The translations under genes were made by a program, and so were the position numbers. The notes beneath the pieces are model-generated. The model searched no databases. It had not been told where the DNA came from and saw only the letters and a program-made list of their open reading frames with translations. From NCBI GenBank assembly GCA_902168085.1, contig CABHOP010000063.1:1-49515 (forward strand): a stretch of 49,515 nt of DNA, written 5' to 3'. This document shows, piece by piece, positions 26,456 to 34,064 of this stretch. The stretch is from an uncultured Bacteroides sp. Its GTDB lineage: Bacteria > Bacteroidota > Bacteroidia > Chitinophagales > Chitinophagaceae. Every line of letters starts with the position of its first letter. Position 1 is the first letter of the stretch.

Positions 26456-27766
26456 ATGTTACTGGAAAACAAGGTAGAATGTAAAAAACAAAAAGTAGTA
26501 ATGCCTGAAACATTCTCGTTGCTATCGCAAGATATCTTTTCCAGGTTGGCACCAGATATAACAGGAGATGACAAACAAGGCTCTGGGATTTCTGCCACCT
26601 TCAATGACAAGGATGCTAAAGTAAATGCGCAAATAGCAGTTAAAGCAGGCAATAAATCTTTCTTATTGATTGGAGCTAATACAAGCGTGGCTGGTGCTAC
26701 TGAATTTTTTTCCGGTAAAAAAGGGATACGTCCGGGCTGGGGCGTTAAACTGGGATTTTCATCCAGAATTGCCAATGGGTTGTTTTACGAGGACGATGAA
26801 TGTCCTTTATTCCACCTGCAGCGCAGTATGTTTTTAGACAGCATCTATACCACATACAAAAAAACAGACGTCTTCCACCTTACATACATCGATTCAATAT
26901 ATAACGCATATAAAAATCAATTTGAAGCTATGCGTAAAAATGGTACGTGGAAAGATCATGAAACATATACGTCCATACGTGACTCTGTGAAGAAATGGAG
27001 TAAAATAAAAGCAGATGCTGCTGCATTATATGGCGATAACGATATCGGCCCATCACGCATACGTCATATGGAAAACTTCCTGCAGGAAAAAACTATTGCT
27101 TTTGAGAAGAACAATGCCAAGTGGACTGGTTACTGGCTACTATATGCATCGGGAAATGTTTACTATAATAGCAAAAGCTATTCCACCTACAGTGATGTAC
27201 CGGCCATAGTATCAAAACGATTTGATAAAATAAGCTTTAATAATGCAGGCATTTCGGCTAGTATTAACTATCTGCGACAAACCAGGCGCTGGTATCAAGC
27301 TATCACTTTATCTTTCGGACTGAATAACCGTACAACTTTTGACCTTCCCGAAAATCAAAAGTATTTCAATACGTACCAAACAGAAACCACCATACCCGAT
27401 GGAGATACAAGCGCTATACTCTATACACGCGATGAGCAAAAGGCTTACAATAAAGACTCACTTGTTTATGATGAATTTTGGGCATTCTCTATAGATGGGC
27501 AGTATACTGCATTATTTGGCAAAAGAAAAAACGCAGGCGTGAATGTTGCAATAAACTATGGCTATAGTAATGTATATACACCTGATGCAAGAATAGATAT
27601 CCAAATGGGGCCGATGTTTGTAATACCCGGAAAAGATGATGAAATAAGCAAAGCTAACTTTGGTTTTTATGCCGCATACAGGAATTGTCTTGCTACCGGA
27701 CTGGCAAGAGATAAGTTTGGCATCGGGATGTTTTTACGTGTACCTGTCAGCTTATTGAAATACTAA
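26456..27766 (+). CDS. outer-membrane beta-barrel-like protein, C-terminal part of a probable frameshifted gene
   Basis: 436 residues from the ATG at 26456, but the frame is open from 26366 and clearly coding from 26384, so this ATG is unlikely to be the original start. The protein has alternating hydrophobic strands (GWGVKLGFSSRIANG, NAGISASINYLRQ, GVNVAINYGYSNVY, NFGFYAAYRNC) and ends in a strand VPVSLLKY, as outer-membrane barrels do. It has no signal peptide of its own; one is supplied by the 25971-26384 frame. A charged helical insert lies around residues 120-230. No known family recognised. Low-bias, AT-rich codons suggest a recently gained or less expressed gene. Confidence 0.7.
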   Translation: MLLENKVECKKQKVVMPETFSLLSQDIFSRLAPDITGDDKQGSGISATFNDKDAKVNAQIAVKAGNKSFLLIGANTSVAGATEFFSGKKGIRPGWGVKLGFSSRIANGLFYEDDECPLFHLQRSMFLDSIYTTYKKTDVFHLTYIDSIYNAYKNQFEAMRKNGTWKDHETYTSIRDSVKKWSKIKADAAALYGDNDIGPSRIRHMENFLQEKTIAFEKNNAKWTGYWLLYASGNVYYNSKSYSTYSDVPAIVSKRFDKISFNNAGISASINYLRQTRRWYQAITLSFGLNNRTTFDLPENQKYFNTYQTETTIPDGDTSAILYTRDEQKAYNKDSLVYDEFWAFSIDGQYTALFGKRKNAGVNVAINYGYSNVYTPDARIDIQMGPMFVIPGKDDEISKANFGFYAAYRNCLATGLARDKFGIGMFLRVPVSLLKY

Positions 27767-27806
27767 CTATCGACCTGTATGCGAATATAGCGAACGAGAA
27801 GATGGC

Positions 27807-28304
27807 ATGTTGTATATTTATACCATGCAACAGACTGCACAACACCTGCTGGATACGCTGGACAAAGCGCTGCCGCTGCTGAAAACAATAAGCGATGAAG
27901 CTGCATCGGCAAAGCCGAAGCACGGGAAATGGTCTTACAAGGAAATAATAGGCCACCTGGTAGATTCGGCGGCCAATAACCACCAGAAGTTTGTGCGTAC
28001 CATACAGGAAGACGGGCTGAAATTTCCGCCCTATGAGCAGGATGCCTGGGTACGCATACAGCAGTATAATGAAGTGGACTGGCACCAGTTGCTGCAACTG
28101 TGGGATGTATATAACCGGCACCTGGCACACATCATAGGCAGGATACCCGATGCCGCACTGCCCAACCAGATAGCGATAGGAAAGAGTGAACCCTTTTCGC
28201 TCGATTTCATTGTGCGTGATTATCCCGAACACCTGAAGCACCACCTGCGTACCATACTGCCCGATGCCGATTTTTTGCAGAACAACTTTAAGATGGTGTA
28301 CTAA
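27807..28304 (+). CDS. DinB family protein
   Basis: A 165-residue four-helix-bundle protein of the DinB/YfiT-like superfamily. The metal triad is recognisable as the His of IIGHLVDSAANNH (first site, around residue 50), and the HLKHHL segment near residue 153 that supplies the other two. The motif KWSYKEIIGHLVDSA is typical of the DinB_2 group. Members are thiol transferases or hydrolases, but most are uncharacterised. The start may be the ATG at 27825 (MQQTAQHLL), since the first six residues look atypical. Its stop overlaps the stop of the convergent mini-protein gene by three bases (TAA/TAG shared). Confidence 0.88.
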   Translation: MLYIYTMQQTAQHLLDTLDKALPLLKTISDEAASAKPKHGKWSYKEIIGHLVDSAANNHQKFVRTIQEDGLKFPPYEQDAWVRIQQYNEVDWHQLLQLWDVYNRHLAHIIGRIPDAALPNQIAIGKSEPFSLDFIVRDYPEHLKHHLRTILPDADFLQNNFKMVY

Positions 28305-28483
28305 CGCTTTTTAGCACCTACACGCGTATAGTGATATACCACACGCGGGCCTACCATTTTCACCTCCACTTCTACTATATACGGGCGAAGGGGGTTAAAG
28401 CGCAATACATAGTCGCGCAGCTTTACTGCGAAGGAAAAATACTTTTCGGGATACCGTTTCATATGGCCCTGTTTGTTTTGCAT
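28301..28483 (-). CDS. tandem mini-protein copy A, unknown family
   Basis: A 60-residue basic protein (or 53 residues from the second ATG at 28462). Its C-terminal half RFNPLRPYIVEVEVKMVGPR shares a clear pattern with the neighbour: R-x-N-P-x-R-x-x-x-V-E-V-E-x-K-x-V-G-x-R, followed by V/I-Y-x-Y-T-x-V. The pattern predicts a short amphipathic N-terminal helix and a beta-hairpin. No signal peptide, no catalytic motif, no family I recognise. The pairing with copy B at 28595-28762 and retained pattern despite divergent DNA argue that both are real proteins. It converges on the DinB gene with overlapping stops. Confidence 0.7.
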   Translation of the reverse strand: MQNKQGHMKRYPEKYFSFAVKLRDYVLRFNPLRPYIVEVEVKMVGPRVVYHYTRVGAKKR

Positions 28484-28594
28484 TAAAAAATATGCTTGTC
28501 ATAGGTTGTATCCCTAAGTTCGGCTATTACAAGTGGCACATCCTTTTAAATGTGGTGTACCCATATTTTTTGTACGTGTATGCAGGCAACAGGC

Positions 28595-28762
28595 TTAGTG
28601 TGTTTCGCGCACTTTGGTGTAGGTATAGATAATGCGCTTGCCTACCACCTTCATCTCCACTTCAACCAGCTCTCCGCGAAAAGGATTGAGACGAAAGATG
28701 TAATCGAAAAACCTGCCGTTGAATAGTTTTTGTTTCGGGCGAAATTGTTGAGGGTGTTTCAT
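28595..28762 (-). CDS. tandem mini-protein copy B, unknown family
   Basis: A 55-residue basic protein, ATG at 28760-28762 to TAA at 28595-28597. The N-terminus MKHPQQFRPKQKLFNGRFF leads into DYIFRLNPFRGELVEVEMK and VVGKRIIYTYTKVRETH. Against copy A, N-P-x-R, V-E-V-E-x-K, V-G-x-R and Y-T-x-V are conserved while many third positions differ, which is the mark of selection on protein. It is upstream of copy A on the same strand, about 110 bases away, so both may be one transcript. Function unknown; a small nucleic-acid-binding or regulatory role is only a guess from the positive charge. Confidence 0.7.
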   Translation of the reverse strand: MKHPQQFRPKQKLFNGRFFDYIFRLNPFRGELVEVEMKVVGKRIIYTYTKVRETH

Positions 28763-29044
28763 GTTGTGTTTATTTTATTTTTGTTATTGAAAATATTGCG
28801 TCTAAGTAGTGATGGTAAATGTTGGTGTGCGTTTTTATCTTTTGTGTACTGTTTTGAAAGGCCTATAGTTGGGGTTGCGCATTGCAGTTGCATATTGTTT
28901 TCTGTAGCATGCTCCGGCAGGTGGCACCGGTAGCGAATAAGGCTGATAATAAGTGTTGTTTCATTAGTGTGTGTTGATAAATGTGGTGCAAATATGAGGC
29001 GATAATAAGGGTTATAAAAATTTACGCCCCTGCTTAACGCTGCC
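28763..29044. other. intergenic region, no gene seen
   Basis: About 280 bases upstream of the mini-protein pair. An open frame at 28730-28933 (+) is Cys/Phe/Val-rich without any family feature and overlaps copy B antisense, so I do not count it. The right part joins the GTTAAC-type repeat. Confidence 0.4.
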
Positions 29045-29072
29045 TTTGCAACCAGTTAACCACCGTTTAACA
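29045..29072. repeat. TTTGCAA-N3-GTTAAC repeat, copy 1
   Basis: TTTGCAA, 3 bases, GTTAAC, 3 bases, CGTTTAACA. The same arrangement with identical spacing is at 30785-30812 (23 of 28 bases equal). The two GTTAAC-like palindromes are centred 11 bp apart, about one helical turn, which suggests paired protein sites. Confidence 0.5.
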
Positions 29073-29085
29073 TATAGCCAAAAAG

Positions 29086-29116
29086 AAAGAGCAGGATGAG
29101 ATACATCCTGCTCTTT
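29086..29116 (-). terminator. terminator of the serine hydrolase gene
   Basis: Perfect 13-bp stem (29086-29098 with 29104-29116), loop of 5, minus-strand tail CTTTTTGG. It starts 18 bases after the stop. Confidence 0.9.
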
Positions 29117-29134
29117 ATAAAATACGATTTGCTG

Positions 29135-30487
29135 TTACTTCTTTATGCCGGGCAATACCCTGCCATTCTGATGCAGCATCAGTTTTATTATCTTGTTATT
29201 CTCATCGCGTATGAAGCCTATCTGCGCATCTACCACTTTCAGGAAAAAGAAATCTTTACGCTCTGCAAACAACTGGAAAGGGTTTTGATTGGTAGCCTGC
29301 GCCATCAATTTTTCACCCTCCATAAATACCTTAATTTCAAAAGTGGGTGCCAGTTGATATACACCTATGTATTCTTTCAGCGTAGCTGCAGGCAGTTTCA
29401 TTTCCACCTTCACTTCGGGTATCTCGTACGCTTTTTCGTACAGGATGGCTGCCAGGTCGCGGCGGATGGTGCCGAGGTCGCTGGTCATATTGTTCGACAA
29501 CAGGATGATAGCTACCGAATCCTGCGGAATCATAAACAGGTTGGAAAGAAAGCCGTGAATACCACCATTGTGGCCCAGGCTTTTTTTGCCATATATATCG
29601 CCGCTCATCCAGCCATAGCCATAGTTTTCTTTATTGGGTTTGGTAGCCATTATCCAGTCTACCGGGCGCAGCAGTTTTTGCGTCATCACGGCCTGTGCCC
29701 ACTTATCCAGGTCGCCTACGGTGCTATAGATAGCCCCCGCAGCATACGATACCGACGAATCTACTATCGGCGCTGCTGCACCCATATCGCCATCTATGGC
29801 AAAGTAGCCCGTAGCCTTGTTGGGGCTTTGCAGGCCGGCAAAGTTGGTGCCCGTATTTTTCATACCCAGCGGTGTCAGTATCATATCGCGCAGCGCCTGG
29901 TGATAGGTTTTGCCCGTCAGGTCTTCTATAATGTAGCCCAGCAGCATATAGTTGGAATTGCTGTAGCTAAATGCTTCGCCGGGGGCATTTGCAGGCATCT
30001 TATCTTTAAACAGCGCTATCATATCCTCGCGGCTTTGGTGCTTCATCATACCGCTGCGCTCAAAGAGGGTATCTTCTGTATAGTTGTATATGCCCGATGT
30101 ATGGGTAAGCAGGTGCTCTATGGTTATTTTATCACCATCGGGGAAGGTGGGGAAATACTTAGACAGCTTATCTTTTACATTCAGCTTTTCCTGCTCCTGC
30201 AGCAGCAGTATCATAGTAGATGTAAAGGTTTTGGTTACCGACCCTATCTGGTAGATGGTATTGGCATCGTCCTTTGTTTTCCGCGCGGTATTTTTATAGC
30301 CATAGCTTTTTTGATATACTGTTTTGCCGCCTTTGGTTATCAGTGCTGTGCCGGTAAAGCGGCCCAGTTTATGATAAGCTATCAGCAGCGAATCCATCGA
30401 TTTGGTTTTATTGGCAGTCTGGGCGTGTAGCTGCGCTATGGGTAATAATGCTACCAGTAAAAATGCAAGGCGGTACAATTTCATCAT
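29135..30487 (-). CDS. serine hydrolase, class C beta-lactamase/DD-peptidase fold
   Basis: A 450-residue exported hydrolase. The start is set at 30487 (MMKLYRLAFLLVALLPIAQL, signal peptide ending LHAQ); the frame extends to 30532 but those residues are not signal-like. The catalytic triad of the family is complete: SVTK (Ser83, Lys86), YSN (Tyr175, Asn177) and HNG (His306, Gly308). LLTHTSGI and PLGMKNTG are further family marks. A small C-terminal beta domain follows residue 360, as in the EstB/LACTB-like group with a lipocalin-like tail. Acts in the periplasm on a peptide, ester or D-amino-acid substrate; true beta-lactamase activity cannot be claimed. Its start is 115 bases left of an orphan hairpin. 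Confidence 0.92.
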   Translation of the reverse strand: MMKLYRLAFLLVALLPIAQLHAQTANKTKSMDSLLIAYHKLGRFTGTALITKGGKTVYQKSYGYKNTARKTKDDANTIYQIGSVTKTFTSTMILLLQEQEKLNVKDKLSKYFPTFPDGDKITIEHLLTHTSGIYNYTEDTLFERSGMMKHQSREDMIALFKDKMPANAPGEAFSYSNSNYMLLGYIIEDLTGKTYHQALRDMILTPLGMKNTGTNFAGLQSPNKATGYFAIDGDMGAAAPIVDSSVSYAAGAIYSTVGDLDKWAQAVMTQKLLRPVDWIMATKPNKENYGYGWMSGDIYGKKSLGHNGGIHGFLSNLFMIPQDSVAIILLSNNMTSDLGTIRRDLAAILYEKAYEIPEVKVEMKLPAATLKEYIGVYQLAPTFEIKVFMEGEKLMAQATNQNPFQLFAERKDFFFLKVVDAQIGFIRDENNKIIKLMLHQNGRVLPGIKK

Positions 30488-30601
30488 CTTATAGAGTAAT
30501 TGACGGCAAGGGCCGTGTGTGCTAAAGACCAAAAATAACAGGAAATAGTTGGAACTTAATGAATAACGGGCTGCAGTTTTAACACATTGCTATAAAACAA
30601 A

Positions 30602-30628
30602 AGAGGCACCCTGTGGAAAGGAGCCTCT
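30602..30628 (-). terminator. orphan terminator-like hairpin
   Basis: AGAGGC (30602-30607) pairs with GCCTCT (30623-30628), extended by CC/GG past one mismatch. On the minus strand a U-rich tail TTTTGTTTTAT follows. No gene on the minus strand ends just upstream, which leaves it unexplained. Confidence 0.5.
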
Positions 30629-30926
30629 ATTCAGGATAAGAAAGTTGCGGCAGTGGAAACTAGCCTCCCCATATCCCAATTATACCTCTATATGTGACAG
30701 GTTAACTACATAACGTGTCAACGCTGCAAATATGCAAAGTATGCATGCAGCCGTACAAGCCCGGCCCTACCCGTTAACAAGCGGTTTGCAAACGGTTAAC
30801 GAGCGGTTAACAAATGGCAGTTATCCGCACATCTAATTATTTAAGGGTTATTTAATAATTACTTAATAATATTTATATTTATACGCTAAATCAGTGTATT
30901 ATTAACCCCTTAAATATATTTTGCTT
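30629..30926. other. regulatory intergenic region of the ELW pair
   Basis: About 300 bases without a gene on either strand. It carries repeated GTTAAC palindromes (30773-30778, 30795-30800, 30806-30811), a TTTGCAAA palindrome (30785-30792) and an AT-rich leader before the ELW gene. Likely holds that gene's promoter, though no exact TAnnTTTG box was identified. Confidence 0.45.
30785..30812. repeat. TTTGCAA-N3-GTTAAC repeat, copy 2
   Basis: TTTGCAA, 3 bases, GTTAAC, 3 bases, CGGTTAACA, matching copy 1 at 29045-29072 base for base in spacing. It sits about 115 bases before the ELW T9SS start at 30927. Confidence 0.5.
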
Positions 30927-32420
30927 ATGAAATCTGTCTTACTCGGTACTGCATTGCTGGCGGGTAGTTTTTGTGCACAGGCACAGGCTACCCTGGTAAG
31001 CAATATCAACCTTAGTGGCGATTCTTATCCGTCGTGGATTACCATCTTCAAAAACAAAGTGGTATTTGCCGCCAGCAACGATACTTCTGGGCACGAACTC
31101 TTTTGGCTGGATAACGATACTGCCAAACTATTGTATAATATGAACCCCGTGGGTGATGCCCTGCTGTATAGCAACAATGCAAAGCTGGCAGTTTCAGGCG
31201 ATTATGCTTACTTCCCTGCCGATAACGGCATTACCGGTACAGAACTGTACCGCTGGGATGGTACGGCTGCGCCTTCCCTGGTGCTGGACCTGTACCCCGG
31301 CGGCATCAGCAGCGGTATAGAAGAAGTGGTAGCCCACAATGGCCTGCTGTATTTTGGCGGCCTGGGCGATGCCTATGGTAATGAACTGTGGTCTTACAAC
31401 CCCGCCAATGGATATAAGCAGCGTGTTACCGATGTTTCCCCCGGCGGTCTTAACAGCTTTCCGCGCTTTATAACTGCTTATAAAAACAAGCTATACTTTA
31501 CGGCCACTACCCTGGGCGGTGCCGATATGTATGTGTACGACCCGATGACGAACAGTACCATGCTGATGAGCGATGCTGTGCCTTCCTTTGCAGGCAGCAA
31601 TGCAGATGGGTACACCGTTGTAAACGATAAGTTATACTTCATAGCCGAAGAAGGCGCTACCGGCCGCGAACTGTATGTGTATGACGGCGTAGAAGTGAAA
31701 CGCCTTACCGATATAAACAGTGGCAGCGGCGATGGCATCTACAACCCCTTCAGCACGCGCAACCCATTGTTTGGCCACGATGGCAAAATATACTTTGCCG
31801 GCGATAACGGCATGACGGGTGTGCAGCTCTATGCTTACAACCCTGCCAACGGCACTGCGGCTGTGGTATTCATCCTCAACCCATCGGGCGATGGCAACCC
31901 GGCCAACTTTACTGCTTATGCAGGCAAGATGTACTTTACAGCAGAGGACGGCGTTAACGGCTATGAGCTGTGGGCTTACGAAGGTACAGGCATACCTGTG
32001 ATGAAGGCTGATGTAGAAACCGGTGCGGGCAGCAGCTACCCATCTAACCTGACACGCCTGAACAGCGAGCTATATTTCAGCGCATACAGCAGCACTACAG
32101 GTATAGAGCTATACAAGTTCAGCGATTCTGCTGCATTGGGTGTGCAAAATGTACGCTTTGCAGCCGATGTAAAAGTATATCCCAACCCTGCTACAGAAGC
32201 AGCTACCGTATCGGTATCGCTGAAAAAAGCACAGGCAATGGGCATATGCCTGGTAGATATGACAGGTAAAATAGTGTACAGCACACCGGCACAGCCATAC
32301 AGTGCAGGCACACAACTGCTGCAAGTGCCTATGGCACAACTGCCGGCGGCTACCTATGCCTACCGCATATACGATAATGCAGGCACTACCCTGTATACCG
32401 GCCGCATACAGAAACAATAA
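30927..32420 (+). CDS. ELW-type T9SS surface protein, copy 1
   Basis: The start is ATG at 30927 (MKSVLLGTALLAGSFCAQAQ, signal peptide); an earlier TTG at 30921 is possible. The body is a chain of about eight or nine 50-residue propeller-type repeats, each with a strand 'K.YF.A..G..G.ELY/W.Y' (for example GKMYFTAEDGVNGYELWAY) as in the ELWxxDGT/hyalin-like group. Residues about 420-497 are a T9SS sorting domain from DVKVYPNPATEAA to TGRIQKQ. A surface beta-propeller with a binding role is inferred. It is followed after 60 bases by a close paralogue; no terminator lies between, so the two are likely one operon. Confidence 0.9.
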   Translation: MKSVLLGTALLAGSFCAQAQATLVSNINLSGDSYPSWITIFKNKVVFAASNDTSGHELFWLDNDTAKLLYNMNPVGDALLYSNNAKLAVSGDYAYFPADNGITGTELYRWDGTAAPSLVLDLYPGGISSGIEEVVAHNGLLYFGGLGDAYGNELWSYNPANGYKQRVTDVSPGGLNSFPRFITAYKNKLYFTATTLGGADMYVYDPMTNSTMLMSDAVPSFAGSNADGYTVVNDKLYFIAEEGATGRELYVYDGVEVKRLTDINSGSGDGIYNPFSTRNPLFGHDGKIYFAGDNGMTGVQLYAYNPANGTAAVVFILNPSGDGNPANFTAYAGKMYFTAEDGVNGYELWAYEGTGIPVMKADVETGAGSSYPSNLTRLNSELYFSAYSSTTGIELYKFSDSAALGVQNVRFAADVKVYPNPATEAATVSVSLKKAQAMGICLVDMTGKIVYSTPAQPYSAGTQLLQVPMAQLPAATYAYRIYDNAGTTLYTGRIQKQ

Positions 32421-32480
32421 TGCACAACACACTATACACATTAAACATCGCTATTCTAAAAAAATCAAATCCAAACTGAT

Positions 32481-33977
32481 ATGAAACGTAGTTTACTCAG
32501 CTTATCGCTTTTAGCATCTATAGCTACAGCTACCGCGCAGCCGGCGCTTGTAAAAGATATTAACCCGGGATCTGCCAGCAGCTACCCCAACCACCTTACC
32601 GTATTCGGAAAGAAACTGGTATTCTCTGCCTTTGATGCTACCAATGGTTTCGAACTGTGGTCGATGGACAGCGCAGGCACTACCGGCCTGGCCTATAATA
32701 TCAACCCGGGTAATTCGGGCAGTATCAATATGGGCTACAACAATCCGTTTGCTGTACTGGGCAAATATATCTACTTCCCTGCCGACAACGGTACATCCGG
32801 AACCGAGCTATACAAATGGGATGGCAGCAATCCGCCATCGCTGGCTGCTGAAATATACACAGGTGCAGGCAGTTCCTACATCACTGAACTGGTGGTAATG
32901 AAAGGCAAAATATACTTCAATGCAGAAGACGGCATCAATGGCAGCGAGCTGTGGGTATATGACACAACATCCAACTCGGCCATGCGCCTGAGCAATGTAA
33001 ACCAGTTTGGCACCAGCGTCGTTAGCAACCTGGTAGCTTTTAAAGATAAAATGTACTTCAGCGCATGGGAACCATCTACAGGTATAGAACTGTACCAGTA
33101 CGACCCTATGACGAATAACACAACCATGGTAACAGACCTGGAAGCAGGTGTGGATGGCTCTTATCCTCTGAACCTGGTAGTGATAGGCGACAAACTGTAC
33201 TTTACTGCACAAACATCTGCCAATGGCCGCGAAGTATATATGTATGAAACATCTGTAACACGCATCACAGATGTAAACGCAGGCCCTGCCAGCAGCGTGC
33301 CATTCACGCAAATCAATTCTAATCTCATTGCTATGCTGGGTGGTTACATCTACTTCTCAGGCAATGATGCTACTACGAGTGGCCACCTGTACAAGTTTGA
33401 CCCTGCTACCGGTGTAGCTACGCTGGTATATAAAGTAAATGCTACGGGCGATGGTGAAATATCGAACCTGGTAAACTATGCCGGCAAACTGTACTTCACA
33501 GCCAATGACGGTGCCAATGGCAACGAAATATGGAAGTTTACAGGCTTTGGCGCACCTACCATGGTGGCCGATATCTTCCCCGGCTTTGATGGCAGCTATG
33601 CAGCCAATTTCGTATTAATGAACAACACTTTGTATTTCTCTGCTACAGACGATATAAATGGTACGGAGCTGTACAAACTGCACGATTCTACTACCAGCGT
33701 ACAAAACGTGCGTTTTGCTGCCGATGTAAAGGTGTACCCTAACCCAACTGCAAATGAAGCTACCCTGCAGATGAACCTGCAACACAGCGCTACCCTGCAA
33801 GTGAAAATGGTGGACATGACAGGCCGCACGGTTTATACCATAGCTGCTGCTACCTATGCTGCGGGTGAAACCAAGCTGAACCTGCCAATGGCAAACCTGG
33901 CTACCGGCACATACGCTTACATCATCAGCGATGAGAACGGCAAGCTGATGCACAGCGGCCGCATACAAAAGCAATAG
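32481..33977 (+). CDS. ELW-type T9SS surface protein, copy 2
   Basis: A 498-residue paralogue of the gene before it, matching in length and repeat number. Signal peptide MKRSLLSLSLLASIATATAQ, then repeats such as GKIYFNAEDGINGSELWVY and GKLYFTANDGANGNEIWKF, and a sorting domain from DVKVYPNPTANEATL to SGRIQKQ. The phrase VQNVRFAADVKVYPNP before the sorting domain is identical in both copies, so the duplication included that linker. Passenger repeats have diverged more than the linker and sorting domain, suggesting different ligands. It ends in a strong terminator. Confidence 0.9.
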   Translation: MKRSLLSLSLLASIATATAQPALVKDINPGSASSYPNHLTVFGKKLVFSAFDATNGFELWSMDSAGTTGLAYNINPGNSGSINMGYNNPFAVLGKYIYFPADNGTSGTELYKWDGSNPPSLAAEIYTGAGSSYITELVVMKGKIYFNAEDGINGSELWVYDTTSNSAMRLSNVNQFGTSVVSNLVAFKDKMYFSAWEPSTGIELYQYDPMTNNTTMVTDLEAGVDGSYPLNLVVIGDKLYFTAQTSANGREVYMYETSVTRITDVNAGPASSVPFTQINSNLIAMLGGYIYFSGNDATTSGHLYKFDPATGVATLVYKVNATGDGEISNLVNYAGKLYFTANDGANGNEIWKFTGFGAPTMVADIFPGFDGSYAANFVLMNNTLYFSATDDINGTELYKLHDSTTSVQNVRFAADVKVYPNPTANEATLQMNLQHSATLQVKMVDMTGRTVYTIAAATYAAGETKLNLPMANLATGTYAYIISDENGKLMHSGRIQKQ

Positions 33978-33999
33978 TCCTTACAGTTTTTTGAATAGT

Positions 34000-34028
34000 A
34001 AAAAGGAGCGGTGATCGCCGCTCCTTTT
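34000..34028. terminator. terminator after the ELW pair
   Basis: AAAAAGGAGCGG (34000-34011) pairs with CCGCTCCTTTTT (34018 onward), 12 bp, followed by further T. It also lies 37-65 bases past the end of the leftward ASST-like gene at 34065 and may act for both directions. Confidence 0.9.
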
Positions 34029-34064
34029 TTTTGTATCTACTCAATCACCTAAAAGGCAATTCGA

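Noticed and set aside
28730-28933. 67-codon rightward frame rich in Cys, Phe and Val
   Set aside because: It overlaps the conserved mini-protein copy B antisense and lacks any signal or motif.
29096-30430. 444-codon rightward open frame
   Set aside because: It is the antisense of the serine hydrolase gene, which has a full catalytic triad and signal peptide; composition is Tyr/His/Cys-rich shadow type.
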